The translations under genes were made by a program, and so were the position numbers. DNA of 64,000 bases from Rhodococcoides fascians NBRC 12155 = LMG 3623 (GTDB lineage: Bacteria; Actinomycetota; Actinomycetes; Mycobacteriales; Mycobacteriaceae), in assembly GCF_001894785.1 (NCBI RefSeq), contig NZ_BCWW01000007.1:62001-126000 (forward strand). The letters are read 5' to 3'. Below, piece after piece: positions 1-9,337 of this stretch. Under the pieces are notes generated by a model that had not been told where the DNA came from, searched no databases, and saw nothing but the letters and a program-made list of their open reading frames with translations. Positions within the stretch are counted from its first letter, which is position 1; each line of letters begins with the position of its first letter.

Positions 1-716
1 ACCCGTACACCACGCAGCCCGCTCAGCGGGCCATGACGATCGACGACGTGGTCACCAAGACCGGCATCACCCTCGGTGTGCTCAGCGTCACGGCGATCAT
101 CTCGTACTTCCTGGTCTCGGGTAGTCCGGGCTTGGCCATCCCCTTCGTGATCGGCGGCGGCCTCATCGGCTTCGGCTTGGTCATGTTCGCGACGTTCGGT
201 CGCAAGATGGACAACAAGGCAATCGTGCTGGCCTACGCCGCGGCGGAAGGTGTGTTCCTCGGCGCGCTGTCGCTGATGTTCACCGACGTCTCGTTCGGCG
301 GAGTCGGCGGATCGGCACTGATCGGCCAGGCCATCCTCGGCACGTTCGGCGTGTTCTTCGGCATGCTGATCGTCTACAAGACCGGCGCTATTCGCGTCAC
401 GCCGCGTCTGACTCGCATGATCGTCGGTGCCCTCATCGGTGTCGTCGTGCTCATGCTCGGCAACCTCGTCGCCAGCTTCTTCATGGACGGTGGATTCGGG
501 CTGCGTGACGGCGGACCCATCGCCATCATCTTCAGCCTCGTCTGCATCGGCATTGCGGCGTTCAGCTTCCTGCTGGACTTCGACCAGGCCGATCAGCTGA
601 TCCGCGCACAGGCTCCCGAGAAGGCAGCCTGGGGCGTCGCCCTCGGTCTGACCATCACGTTGGTCTGGCTGTACGTCGAGATCCTGCGTCTGCTGAGCTA
701 CTTCCAGAACGACTAG
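1..716 (+). CDS. Bax inhibitor-1/YccA family membrane protein (5' end cut by window)
   Basis: The frame is already open at base 3, upstream of the first ATG at 33, so the N-terminus lies outside the window. The visible 237 or so residues contain about seven hydrophobic segments with short loops, typical of the Bax-inhibitor-1/YccA family. It ends with two helices separated by a short acidic segment (FDQADQLI), the region that carries the conserved acidic residues of this family. The family is linked to membrane stress and calcium or proton leak in other organisms, but the bacterial role is poorly defined. It is followed directly by a strong hairpin terminator. Confidence 0.85.
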   Translation, partial: PYTTQPAQRAMTIDDVVTKTGITLGVLSVTAIISYFLVSGSPGLAIPFVIGGGLIGFGLVMFATFGRKMDNKAIVLAYAAAEGVFLGALSLMFTDVSFGGVGGSALIGQAILGTFGVFFGMLIVYKTGAIRVTPRLTRMIVGALIGVVVLMLGNLVASFFMDGGFGLRDGGPIAIIFSLVCIGIAAFSFLLDFDQADQLIRAQAPEKAAWGVALGLTITLVWLYVEILRLLSYFQND

Positions 717-726
717 TACTCACGCG

Positions 727-763
727 AAAAGCCCCGCCCTCCGATTCGGAGGGCGGGGCTTTT
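727..763. terminator. Bidirectional rho-independent terminator
   Basis: AAAA, then a perfect 13-bp GC-rich stem (731-743 pairs with 747-759), a 3-nt loop, then TTTT. It lies between the convergent Bax-inhibitor and thiolase genes and has A and T tracts on both sides, so it can serve both strands. Confidence 0.93.
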
Positions 764-780
764 CCGTTGTGCGTCTCGGA

Positions 781-2001
781 TCAGCTGAGACGTTCGAGCA
801 CCATGGCCATGCCCATGCCGCCGCCGACACACATGGTCTCGACACCGAACGTCTTGTCCTGTGTCGTCAGGTTGTTCAGCAGAGTCGTGGTGATGCGGGC
901 ACCGGTCATGCCGAACGGGTGGCCGATCGCGATGGCACCGCCGGAGACGTTGAGCTTGTCCTCTTCGATGCCGAGGTCGCGTGCCGAGCCGAGGACCTGC
1001 ACGGCGAAGGCCTCGTTGATCTCGAACAGGTCGATGTCGGAGATGGACATGCCCGCGATCTTCAGCGCCTTACGGGTGGCCTCGATCGGCCCCAGGCCCA
1101 TGATCTCGGGAGACGTGCCGGTGACGCCGGTGGACACGATGCGAGCCAACGGGGTCAGGCCCAGCTCCTTGGCCTTGGTATCGCTCATGATGACGAGCGC
1201 TGCTGCGCCGTCGTTGAGCGGGCATGCGTTACCGGCGGTGATGGTGCCGTTCGGACGGAAGACCGGCTTGAGCTGGCTGATCTTCTCGTACGTGGTGCCG
1301 GCGCGAGGGCCGTCGTCGGTGGTGACGACGGTGCCGTCGGGCAGGGTCACCGGGGTGATCTCCCGCTCGAAGAAGCCGGCGTTGATGGCCTCTTCGGCGC
1401 GGTTCTGGCTGCGGACGCCCCAGCGGTCCTGGTCCTCACGGCTGATGCCGGTGAGCAGGGCGACGTTCTCGGCCGTCTGGCCCATCGCGATGTACGCGTC
1501 GGGCAGCTCGCCGTTCTCGCGGGGATCGGTCCAGCTGTCCGCGCCCTCTTCCTGTGCCTTCTTGGTACGGGCCTCGGCGTCGGCGAAGATCGGGTTGTGG
1601 CTTTCCGGAAGCGAATCCGAGCTGCCGTGGATGAAGCTGGACACGCTCTCGACGCCTGCGGAGATGAACACGTCACCCTCGCCTGCCTTGATCGCGTGCA
1701 GCGCCATGCGGGTGGTCTGCAGCGAGGACGAGCAGTAGCGCGTGATCGTCGTTCCGGGCAGCGAGTCGTAGCCGAGCTGAACCGCGACGATGCGCGCGAG
1801 GTTGTTGCCCTGCATGCCGCCGGGCAGGCCGCAGCCCAGGAGCAGGTCGTCGATGTCCTTCGGGTCGAGCGAGGGCACCTTGGCCAGCGCAGCGGCGACC
1901 ATCTGAGCGGTGAGGTCGTCGGGACGAATGTCCTTGAGCGACCCCTTCATTGCCCTGCCGATGGGTGAGCGCGCGGTGGCGACGATGACTGCCTCTGGCA
2001 T
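781..2001 (-). CDS. fadA3: Acetyl-CoA acetyltransferase (thiolase)
   Basis: 406 aa, the usual thiolase length. It catalyses thiolytic cleavage or condensation of acyl-CoA and acetyl-CoA in the cytoplasm. The three catalytic motifs are visible: nucleophile Cys90 in TRYCSSS, NEAF at 329-332 with His361 in AIAIGHPFG, and the second cysteine Cys391 in MCVGGG. The ATG at 2001 is preceded by GAAGGAGA at good spacing. Its position upstream of an SGNH gene and cbs matches the M. tuberculosis fadA3 (Rv1074c) neighbourhood, which is the basis for the symbol. The true chain-length preference cannot be read from sequence. Confidence 0.92.
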   Translation of the reverse strand: MPEAVIVATARSPIGRAMKGSLKDIRPDDLTAQMVAAALAKVPSLDPKDIDDLLLGCGLPGGMQGNNLARIVAVQLGYDSLPGTTITRYCSSSLQTTRMALHAIKAGEGDVFISAGVESVSSFIHGSSDSLPESHNPIFADAEARTKKAQEEGADSWTDPRENGELPDAYIAMGQTAENVALLTGISREDQDRWGVRSQNRAEEAINAGFFEREITPVTLPDGTVVTTDDGPRAGTTYEKISQLKPVFRPNGTITAGNACPLNDGAAALVIMSDTKAKELGLTPLARIVSTGVTGTSPEIMGLGPIEATRKALKIAGMSISDIDLFEINEAFAVQVLGSARDLGIEEDKLNVSGGAIAIGHPFGMTGARITTTLLNNLTTQDKTFGVETMCVGGGMGMAMVLERLS

Positions 2002-2073
2002 GAGATCTCCTTCGATATCGATACTGCTTACCTGCTCTGTTACCGCCGAGTAGGCGATGTCTCCTGATCGAAC

Positions 2074-3087
2074 TTACAACCCTGCCTGACGGCCATCTCC
2101 ACGACGTAGGAGATCCTCCGCCGCGCTGTCGATCTCGGCGTCGAGCTCGGCAGTTCTACGCCGGAGAAAGCGGTCCACTGCGGCGGTGGCGCGGGGTATG
2201 GCTCTGCGTGATTCGGCGGCGGCGGACACCGTCGGCAGTTCGGGCAGTGGACCGCCGTGCCAGACGCCGAGGGCCGAGGCGAGCACCGGCAGAATCTGTT
2301 GCGCGGCCAGCTCGTACCCCGCAGCGGACGGGTGGAAGCGGTCCGCCGAGAACATCGTGTCGGGGGCGGCCAGAAACTCCGGTGCCAGCAGATCCGCCAG
2401 GGCAACCGGATGCCCGCCGGCGCCGAGAGTCCTGGCCGTCTGGGCATGGGCCAGCCGCCGACCCCAATTGCGGACGACGGTACGCAGCGGTTGCGGAATG
2501 GCCGTCACGACACCGAGATCGGGGCACGTTCCCACGGCGACGACGCAGCCCTTGGCCGTCAATCGTTCGACTGCATCGCCCAGCCTGGCCGCTGACGCCG
2601 GAATGGAGAACTTCTTCGTGACGTCGTTCGCGCCGATGAAGATCACCGCGGCGTCGGGCGGCGGGCCCGCGACGAACATGGCGTCGACCTGACCTTCGAG
2701 TCCCTTGGACGTGGCACCGGCAATTGCTTTGGTGCTCAAGCGAATTCGTTGACCGGTTTCCTCGGCCAACCCGCGGGCGAGCAGGACACCCGGGACCTCG
2801 TCGGCCACAGTGCAACCCACGCCTGCCGCGGTGGAGTCGCCGAAGATCATCAGATGAATATCTGCTGAACTTCCCATGCGCCACCGCTCAGGTGCTGCGC
2901 AGCCGGCGGTGTAGACCCCGTCGGCCTCGGGTGGCTTGGCAATGTTGCGTCCGATGACACCGCGAGCCGCGGCGGCCTGCCCCATCAGATGTCGATACGC
3001 GGCCCAGGACGCAGTCCCTGCTCCTGAGCCTGCAAGTACCGTCGCGGCGCTCGCTTTCGCGGCGGTGCGCCATCCGCTCGCCGTCAC
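2074..3087 (-). CDS. SGNH/GDSL-family hydrolase, membrane-anchored or exported
   Basis: 337 aa from a GTG at 3087, chosen because GAGAGGGAT lies about 8 nt upstream; longer in-frame starts would run into the divergent cbs gene. The N-terminus has a hydrophobic stretch rich in Ala/Gly/Thr (about residues 8-30), consistent with a signal or anchor. SGNH blocks follow: FGDSTAAG with the nucleophile Ser, GANDV (block III), and DRFHPSAAGY carrying the catalytic Asp and His. It corresponds in position to Rv1075c. It is likely a lipid- or carbohydrate-ester hydrolase acting at the envelope; the substrate is unknown. Confidence 0.85.
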   Translation of the reverse strand: MTASGWRTAAKASAATVLAGSGAGTASWAAYRHLMGQAAAARGVIGRNIAKPPEADGVYTAGCAAPERWRMGSSADIHLMIFGDSTAAGVGCTVADEVPGVLLARGLAEETGQRIRLSTKAIAGATSKGLEGQVDAMFVAGPPPDAAVIFIGANDVTKKFSIPASAARLGDAVERLTAKGCVVAVGTCPDLGVVTAIPQPLRTVVRNWGRRLAHAQTARTLGAGGHPVALADLLAPEFLAAPDTMFSADRFHPSAAGYELAAQQILPVLASALGVWHGGPLPELPTVSAAAESRRAIPRATAAVDRFLRRRTAELDAEIDSAAEDLLRRGDGRQAGL

Positions 3088-3182
3088 AGATCGATCCCTC
3101 TCGTCGTGCCCCCTCACCATCGTATGCGGGTGTCGACAGCCGTGGCCGTGAGTCCGATACCTGCATCTGGGAAGATGGAGCA

Positions 3183-4568
3183 ATGCGCATCGCACAGCAC
3201 ATCACCGAACTCATCGGCAACACCCCGTTGGTGAAGTTGTCCTCCGTCATCGGCGACGGCGCCGGCACGGTCGCAGCCAAGATCGAGTACCTCAACCCGG
3301 GTGGTTCGTCGAAGGACCGCATCGCCGTCAAGATGATCGACGCAGCCGAGGCCTCGGGCGAGTTGAAGCCCGGCGGCACCATCGTCGAGCCCACGTCCGG
3401 TAACACCGGCGTCGGCCTCGCGCTCGTCGCTCAGCAGCGTGGCTACAAGTGTGTGTTCGTGTGCCCCGACAAGGTCGGTGAGGACAAGCGCAACGTGCTG
3501 CGTGCCTACGGTGCCGAGGTCGTCGTCTGCCCCACGGCCGTCGCGCCCGAAGACCCCAACAGCTACTACAGCGTCTCCGACCGACTCGTCCGCGAGATCG
3601 AGGGAGCGTGGAAGCCGAACCAGTACGCCAACCCGGCCGGCCCGGCCAGCCACTACGAGACCACCGGGCCCGAGATCTGGGCCGACACCGACGGCAAGAT
3701 CACGCACTTCGTCGCAGGCGTCGGCACCGGCGGCACCATCTCCGGCACCGGCAAGTACCTCAAGGAGGTCTCCGGCGGCAAGGTCAAGGTCATCGGCGTC
3801 GACCCCGAGGGATCGGTGTACTCCGGTGGCACGGGACGTCCGTACTTGGTCGAGGGTGTCGGTGAGGACTTCTGGCCGACCGCCTACGACCCGTCCATCC
3901 CGGACGAGATCATTGCCGTGTCCGACAACGACTCGTTCGACATGACTCGTCGCCTCGCTCGCGAGGAAGGCCTGCTGGTCGGCGGCTCGTGCGGCATGGC
4001 TGCTGTCGCGGCCATTCAGGTTGCCGAGCGCGAAGGCCCCGACGCGTTGGTCGTCGTCCTGCTGCCCGACGGTGGCCGCGGCTACCTGGCGAAGATCTTC
4101 AACGACTCGTGGATGTCGTCGTACGGATTCCTGCGTTCGCGCTTGGACGGCACCACCGAGGAGACCTCGGTCGGCGCAGTGCTGCGTGGCAAGTCCGGCG
4201 CTCTGCCCGATCTGGTGCACACCCACCCGTCCGAGACCGTGCGCGACGCCATCGAGATCCTGCGCGAGTACGGCGTCTCGCAGATGCCCGTCGTCGGAGC
4301 CGAGCCGCCCGTCATGGCAGGCGAGGTCGCCGGCAGCGTCACCGAGCGCGATCTGCTCAGCGCCGTGTTCGAGGGTCGCGCAGCGTTGGCCGACCCGGTC
4401 GCCAAGCACATGAGTGAGCCGTTCCCGCTGATCGGTGCCGGCGAAACCGTCTCCGACGCCACCAAGGCCCTCGGGGAGTCCGATGCGCTGATGGTCGTCG
4501 AAGAGGGCAAGCCCGTCGGCGTCATCACCCGCCACGATCTGCTCGGATTCCTCAGTAAGGGTGCCTAG
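3183..4568 (+). CDS. cbs: Cystathionine beta-synthase
   Basis: 461 aa. PLP enzyme that condenses serine with homocysteine in transsulfuration. The PLP lysine is Lys44 in PGGSSKDR, with the substrate loop TSGNTG at 71-76 and the phosphate-binding GTGGT near 180. The C-terminal third (about 335-455) forms a pair of CBS regulatory domains, ending in GVITRHDLLGFL. No haem-binding N-terminal extension is present, as usual in bacteria. GGGAAGATGGAG precedes the ATG. The divergent SGNH gene starts 95 bp away, so the two share a promoter region. With metB at 5883 it forms a reversible transsulfuration pair. Confidence 0.95.
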   Translation: MRIAQHITELIGNTPLVKLSSVIGDGAGTVAAKIEYLNPGGSSKDRIAVKMIDAAEASGELKPGGTIVEPTSGNTGVGLALVAQQRGYKCVFVCPDKVGEDKRNVLRAYGAEVVVCPTAVAPEDPNSYYSVSDRLVREIEGAWKPNQYANPAGPASHYETTGPEIWADTDGKITHFVAGVGTGGTISGTGKYLKEVSGGKVKVIGVDPEGSVYSGGTGRPYLVEGVGEDFWPTAYDPSIPDEIIAVSDNDSFDMTRRLAREEGLLVGGSCGMAAVAAIQVAEREGPDALVVVLLPDGGRGYLAKIFNDSWMSSYGFLRSRLDGTTEETSVGAVLRGKSGALPDLVHTHPSETVRDAIEILREYGVSQMPVVGAEPPVMAGEVAGSVTERDLLSAVFEGRAALADPVAKHMSEPFPLIGAGETVSDATKALGESDALMVVEEGKPVGVITRHDLLGFLSKGA

Positions 4569-4570
4569 GC

Positions 4571-4627
4571 ATGTGAGTGGAACTTCGTAGCAGGCTACGA
4601 GGTTCCGCTCACAAGCGGCGCAGCCGC
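4571..4627. repeat. Dispersed palindromic repeat, copy 1
   Basis: 57 bp directly after the cbs stop. It consists of a long hairpin (GTGAGTGGAACTTCGTAGC against GCTACGAGGTTCCGCTCAC, paired with G-T wobbles) followed by a small GCGGC-GCA-GCCGC hairpin. It matches the element at 10619-10675 with 3 differences in 57. It sits between convergent genes and may act as a terminator. Confidence 0.85.
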
Positions 4628-4628
4628 C

Positions 4629-5801
4629 TTATCGGAAAGCGCTGGAGCCCGTCAGCGCCTGCCCGATCACGAGTTGATGGACCTCGGATGTGCCCTCGTA
4701 GGTGAGGACGGATTCGAGGTTGTTGGCATGCCGGAGTACGGGGTATTCCAACGTGATTCCGTTGGCGGCCAGGATGGTTCGGCATTCGCGTGCGATCTTG
4801 ATGGCTTCACGCACATTGTTGAGCTTGCCGAGGGACACTCGCTCGCCCGGTAGCTCTCCCTTGTCTTTCAGCCGGCCCAGATGCAGCGCGAGCAGTTGAC
4901 CCTTGCCGAGTTCGAGCGCCATGTTCGCGAGCTTGGCCTGGGTGAGCTGGTATCCGGCCAGCGGCTTGTCGAACACCGCGCGGGTCTTGGAGTACTCGAC
5001 GGCCGACTCGATGCAGTCCCGAGCCGCCCCCATCGCGCCGAACACGATGCCGAAACGGGCCTCGTTGAGGCAGCTCAACGGTCCGCTCAGGCCGCGGGCC
5101 TCGGGCAGCATCGCGTCGGCAGGAAGCCGGACGTCGTCGAACACCAACTCGCCCGTGATCGACGCGCGCAGAGACAGCTTCTTCTTCACCGTGTTCGCGG
5201 TGAATCCGGGGGTGTCCGTGGGGACGACGAAACCCCTGACCTTGTCGTCGGTTTGAGCCCACACGACGGCGACGTCGGCGACCGGACCGTTGGTGATCCA
5301 CATCTTGCTGCCGTTGAGAATCCAGTCGTCACCGTCGCGCTTGGCGCGGGTGAGCATGCCGCCGGGGTTGGACCCGAAGTCGGCCTCGGTGAGACCGAAG
5401 CAGCCGATGAGCGAACCCTCGGCCATCCCCGGAAGCCACTGCTGCTTCTGTTCCTCGGACCCGTACTTCCAGATTGCGAACATCGCCAGCGAGCCCTGCA
5501 CCGAGACCAGTGAGCGGATGCCGGAATCGATGGCTTCGAGTTCGAGGCAGGCCAGCCCGTACGCCGTCGCCGATGTTCCGGCGCAGCCGTAGCCCTCGAG
5601 GTGCATGCCGAGCAGGCCGAGCGAGCCCAGCTCCTTGGCGAGTTCACGTGCGGGAACGGTGCCCTCGTCGAACCAGTCGGCGATGTGTGGTCGGATGCGT
5701 TCGTTGCCGAACTTGCGGACGGTGTCCCGGATCTGACGTTCTTCGTCGTCGAGGAGGGAATCGATCGCGAACAGTTCGTCGACGCTCTGGGAGTTGGCCA
5801 C
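4629..5801 (-). CDS. gcdH: Acyl-CoA dehydrogenase, glutaryl-CoA dehydrogenase type
   Basis: 390 aa FAD flavoenzyme. The GTG at 5801 is preceded by GGAAAGAGG and gives the normal family length; the open frame upstream overlaps metB antisense and is not used. Catalytic Glu369 lies in LTYEGTSEVHQL. Arg96 in GIRSLVS sits at the place of the glutaryl-CoA carboxylate-binding Arg of GCDH. The FAD/acyl motif GCFGLTEADFGS is clear. These features favour glutaryl-CoA dehydrogenase (lysine/tryptophan degradation) over a fatty-acyl enzyme. It is divergent from metB across an 82-bp gap. A related short-chain acyl-CoA dehydrogenase remains possible. Confidence 0.85.
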   Translation of the reverse strand: MANSQSVDELFAIDSLLDDEERQIRDTVRKFGNERIRPHIADWFDEGTVPARELAKELGSLGLLGMHLEGYGCAGTSATAYGLACLELEAIDSGIRSLVSVQGSLAMFAIWKYGSEEQKQQWLPGMAEGSLIGCFGLTEADFGSNPGGMLTRAKRDGDDWILNGSKMWITNGPVADVAVVWAQTDDKVRGFVVPTDTPGFTANTVKKKLSLRASITGELVFDDVRLPADAMLPEARGLSGPLSCLNEARFGIVFGAMGAARDCIESAVEYSKTRAVFDKPLAGYQLTQAKLANMALELGKGQLLALHLGRLKDKGELPGERVSLGKLNNVREAIKIARECRTILAANGITLEYPVLRHANNLESVLTYEGTSEVHQLVIGQALTGSSAFR

Positions 5802-5882
5802 GGTGCCTCTTTCCGCTGGGGGTTGTCTTCGCAGGTTACCCACGCCCCTGCCGGGCGACGCAGGCCGATTAGTGTGGAGGCC

Positions 5883-7055
5883 ATGAGTGAGCAGCGCAGC
5901 AAGGCAGACAACACCTCCTGGCAGGGCTTTTCCACGAAGGCGGTCCACGCGGGTTACGAGCCCGATCCACTGACCGGCGCGGTCAACGTGCCGATCTACG
6001 CCAGCTCCACCTTCGCGCAAGACGGGGTCGGCGGAATGCGTAGCGGATTCGAGTACGCGCGCACCGGCAACCCGACGCGTCGGCCGCTCGAGGCCAACCT
6101 CGCAGCCATCGAATCCGGTACCTACGGTCGCGCTTTCTCGTCGGGCATGGCCGCTACCGACTGCATGCTGCGGTCGGCGCTGCGTCCCGGTGACCACCTC
6201 GTCATTCCCAACGACGCCTACGGCGGCACGTACCGATTGATCGACAAGGTCTTCACCCAGTGGGGCATCGAGTACTCCGTGGCCGCGGTCTCGAACGTCG
6301 ACGAGGTCCGCGCCGCGATGCGTCCGAACACCAAGCTGGTGTGGGTCGAGACGCCCACCAACCCGTTGCTCAACGTCGGTGACATCGAGGCGCTCGCGGG
6401 CGTCGCGCACGAGGGCGGGGCCAAGCTGGTCGTCGACAACACGTTCGCGTCTCCCTACCTGCAGCAGCCGTTGTCCCTCGGTGCCGACGTGGTGTTGCAC
6501 TCGACGACCAAGTACATCGGTGGTCACTCCGACGTCGTCGGCGGCGCTCTGGTGACCGACAGCGAAGAACTCGATACCGCGTTCGCATTCCTGCAGAACG
6601 GTGCCGGGGGCGTTCCCGGACCGTTCGACGCATTCCTGACCTTGCGCGGCATCAAGACCCTCGCGTTGCGGATGGAACGGCACAGCGACAACGCGGAGAA
6701 GATCGTCGAATTCCTCGACGGGCATCCGGCCATCTCGCAGGTCATCTACCCCGGCCTCGAGTCGCACCCGTCTCACGCGGTGGCCGCGAAGCAGATGCGA
6801 CGGTTCGGCGGCATGGTCTCCGTGCGGCTGGCCGGCGGCAAACAGGCCGCTCTCGATTTCTGCGCGAAAACCGAGATCTTTACTCTCGCAGAGTCTTTGG
6901 GCGGCGTCGAGTCGCTCATCGAGCATCCCGGCGCGATGACGCACGCGTCGACTGCCGGTTCGCTGCTCGAGGTCCCGGACGACCTGGTGCGTCTGTCCGT
7001 CGGTATCGAGGACGGTGCCGATCTGGTGGGCGACGTCGAGCAAGCACTGGCATGA
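5883..7055 (+). CDS. metB: Cystathionine gamma-synthase
   Basis: 390 aa, class of Cys/Met-metabolism PLP enzymes. The ATG at 5883 follows GTGGAGGCC. PLP Lys210 lies in HSTTKYIGGHSD, and the phosphate-binding SSGMAAT is at about 86-92. It couples O-acylhomoserine and cysteine to cystathionine; in actinobacteria the same fold can also act as a lyase, so direction is not certain. Synteny with Rv1079 (metB) and the nearby cbs support the name. Its stop overlaps the ATG of the next gene by 4 bp (ATGA), showing co-translation with the racemase-like protein. Confidence 0.92.
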   Translation: MSEQRSKADNTSWQGFSTKAVHAGYEPDPLTGAVNVPIYASSTFAQDGVGGMRSGFEYARTGNPTRRPLEANLAAIESGTYGRAFSSGMAATDCMLRSALRPGDHLVIPNDAYGGTYRLIDKVFTQWGIEYSVAAVSNVDEVRAAMRPNTKLVWVETPTNPLLNVGDIEALAGVAHEGGAKLVVDNTFASPYLQQPLSLGADVVLHSTTKYIGGHSDVVGGALVTDSEELDTAFAFLQNGAGGVPGPFDAFLTLRGIKTLALRMERHSDNAEKIVEFLDGHPAISQVIYPGLESHPSHAVAAKQMRRFGGMVSVRLAGGKQAALDFCAKTEIFTLAESLGGVESLIEHPGAMTHASTAGSLLEVPDDLVRLSVGIEDGADLVGDVEQALA

Positions 7056-7822
7056 TCGTCGCACTGATCGACTCGGGGTTGGGAATGCTCCCGACGGCTG
7101 CTCACCTGCGTGAGTCGCGTCCCGAGCTCGATCTGGTGCTGATGATGGATCCCGACAACGCTCCGTGGGGTCCGAAGCCGGATGCGTGGGTGATCGAGCG
7201 GGTGGTCGGTACCGCTCGGCATGCCGTCGAACTCGGTGCCGAGGTCGTGGTGCTGCCGTGCAACACGGCCAGTGTGACGGCGTTGAGCCAGGTGCGGGCT
7301 GCGCTCGGTGATGCGATCCCCGTGGTGGGGACGGTCCCGGCGATCAAGCCCGCAGCGGCGGTCAGTGATCGGATCGCGATCTGGGCGACGGCGGCCACGA
7401 CGGCAAGTGCGTACCAGGCCCGGTTGATCGACGAATTCGCCTCTCGTCGGACGGTGACCAGCGTGGCCTGCCACGGCCTGGCCGATTCGATCGATCGCGG
7501 AGACTCGACCGGAATACGTGCGGCCATCGACGCTGCGGTGGCCGCCACTCCCGACGACGTCGAGTCCATCGTGTTGGGGTGCACCCACTACCCGTTGGTG
7601 CTGGACGAGATCGTCGCGCGTCTGCCGGACGGCGTGACGATGTTCGACAGCGCGGCGGCCGTGGCCAATCAGACGGTGCGGCGCGCGGACGAGGTCGGTT
7701 CGGCGCGGGCCGGCACCGGATCGGTCTCGGTGTGGCTGAGCGGGATCGAAGGCGTACTACCGGACAGTGCACATCGTTACCGCGAGGCAGCGGTACTGCT
7801 CGACGGTGCGCGGGCCCGGTAG
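7052..7822 (+). CDS. Glutamate-racemase-like protein (Asp/Glu racemase superfamily)
   Basis: 256 aa. It has the MurI signature set: Asp7 in IDSGLGML, Cys70 in LPCNTAS and Cys177 in VLGCTHYP, so both catalytic cysteines are present. The chain is near MurI length. It overlaps metB by 4 bp, an unusual partner for a cell-wall racemase, so it may be a second, specialised racemase rather than the housekeeping MurI. Substrate could be glutamate, aspartate or another amino acid. Confidence 0.8.
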   Translation: MIVALIDSGLGMLPTAAHLRESRPELDLVLMMDPDNAPWGPKPDAWVIERVVGTARHAVELGAEVVVLPCNTASVTALSQVRAALGDAIPVVGTVPAIKPAAAVSDRIAIWATAATTASAYQARLIDEFASRRTVTSVACHGLADSIDRGDSTGIRAAIDAAVAATPDDVESIVLGCTHYPLVLDEIVARLPDGVTMFDSAAAVANQTVRRADEVGSARAGTGSVSVWLSGIEGVLPDSAHRYREAAVLLDGARAR

Positions 7823-7906
7823 TTCCGCGCCGCCGGGGAATGCCCGGTGCGTTCGTGCGTTGTCCTTCACTGAGGTAACGGTCGTTGCGGTGGAGGGAAT
7901 GAGCAC

Positions 7907-9139
7907 ATGGTCGGTGTCGACACGCGGGACGTTCAGGGCAGAGCAGCGGCGCGGATTCCGCATCGGTACGCCTTCTGGGTGGTCGGCGTCGCCTTCATCG
8001 TCCTCATGGCGTCCTCCGCTGCACCGTCGCCGCTGTACCCGGTGTACCAGCAGTCGTGGGGTTTCAGTGCGATCACCCTCACGGTCGTCTTCGCCGTCTA
8101 TGCGCTGGCGCTGCTGCTGACTCTGCTCACGGTAGGAAGTCTGTCGGACCACATCGGACGCAAACCGATTCTGGTCGCGTCACTGCTGCTGTTGATCGTC
8201 AGTCTGGTGTTGTTCATCGTGGCCGACAGTGTTCCGGTATTGATCGCTGCTCGCGTCGTGCAGGGAATCGCAGCAGGCGCGGCGACGGGGGCCATGAGTG
8301 CGGCCATCATCGATCTGCAGCCCACCGTGTCGACCGGCCCGCTGCTCAACAGCGTCGCCCCCTCCTTCGGTCTGGCGGCAGGCGCGATCGGGGCCGGATT
8401 GCTGGTGCAGTTGGCACCGGCACCCGAAATTCTCGTGTTCGCCCTGTTGATCGCCGCCGCGGCAGTACTGGCCGTGGCCCTGCTGTTCGTGCCGGAGACG
8501 TCGGCGATGCGCGGCTTCGATTCCCGACGTCACCTGGCGTCGACCCTGCTGCCGCGAGCCTCGCTGCCTAAGTCGGTGCGGGCACCGTTCGTGGTCATTG
8601 CCCCTGCCCTGTTCGCGACCTGGTCGCTCGGCGGGTTCCACCTCTCGCTGGGCCCGTCGATCATCGGCACCGTCTTCGGTATCGACAACTACATCGTGGG
8701 CGGCCTGGAGATCTTCTCGCTGTTCGCCTCGGGCTCGGTAGCAGCTGTCGTCGTGCGCAACGGGCTTCCTCGCACGGTGATGATGATCGGCGCGTCGGTG
8801 CTCGCAAGCGGCGTCGCGCTGACCTTGGTGTCGGTCGAAATCGGCTCGGTCGCGCTGTATTTCGTCGGCGCGGTCGTCGCAGGATCGGGCTGGGGAGCAA
8901 CGTTTCTCGGCGCGATGCGCACACTCGGTTCGTTGGTCCCCGCTGCGGAGCGAGGTGGCGTGTTCGCCACGACATTCGTCATCAGCTACCTCGCCTTCAG
9001 CCTGCCTGCGGTGATCGCCGGACTCGCCGTGCACCGGCTCGGATTGAGCACCACGGTCGAGGTGTACGGGGCGTTCGTCATTGCTCTTGCATTGATCTCG
9101 GTCGTCGGGTTCTCGGTTGTGCAGCGACGAAATCGATAG
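7907..9139 (+). CDS. MFS transporter, drug-efflux-like
   Basis: 410 aa with about 12 hydrophobic segments. The loop after the second membrane segment carries the MFS motif GSLSDHIGRKPIL, and a motif-C-like glycine-rich stretch follows in segment 5. It begins at ATG 7907 after GGAGGG. It stands alone, 84 bp after the racemase-like gene and before the mno regulatory region. Homologues are mostly annotated as multidrug or small-metabolite exporters; nothing here fixes the substrate. Confidence 0.85.
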   Translation: MVGVDTRDVQGRAAARIPHRYAFWVVGVAFIVLMASSAAPSPLYPVYQQSWGFSAITLTVVFAVYALALLLTLLTVGSLSDHIGRKPILVASLLLLIVSLVLFIVADSVPVLIAARVVQGIAAGAATGAMSAAIIDLQPTVSTGPLLNSVAPSFGLAAGAIGAGLLVQLAPAPEILVFALLIAAAAVLAVALLFVPETSAMRGFDSRRHLASTLLPRASLPKSVRAPFVVIAPALFATWSLGGFHLSLGPSIIGTVFGIDNYIVGGLEIFSLFASGSVAAVVVRNGLPRTVMMIGASVLASGVALTLVSVEIGSVALYFVGAVVAGSGWGATFLGAMRTLGSLVPAAERGGVFATTFVISYLAFSLPAVIAGLAVHRLGLSTTVEVYGAFVIALALISVVGFSVVQRRNR

Positions 9140-9178
9140 CGCAGCAATCACTCCTCGATCTCCCCTCCCGAGGACGGG

Positions 9179-9225
9179 CACCATGTACTGCCCAATCGGA
9201 TAGTCCGGCAGCGGTGTTGGAACGG
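9179..9225 (+). promoter_or_regulatory. Candidate MnoR-type operator upstream of mno
   Basis: CACCATGTACTGCCCAATCG is followed by GATAG, with a CGGTGTTGGAACGG block downstream. Both parts recur in the same order upstream of the second alcohol dehydrogenase (13257-13302). The element lies about 110-160 bp before the mno start. Assignment to the NarL-type regulator at 15964 is inference from location. Confidence 0.55.
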
Positions 9226-9337
9226 TTCTGCCCTGCAGGTGTTCCGATCTCCTCTCGGTGCGGCCATGGTGGTCATCAGTGAGACGCCGATCACACACCC
9301 CAGGCGTTTCCTGACCACACTCACCGAGGAGACACCG

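Noticed and set aside
5802..7064. In-frame upstream extension of the acyl-CoA dehydrogenase
   Set aside because: Antisense to metB; the GTG at 5801 with a ribosome site gives the normal family length.
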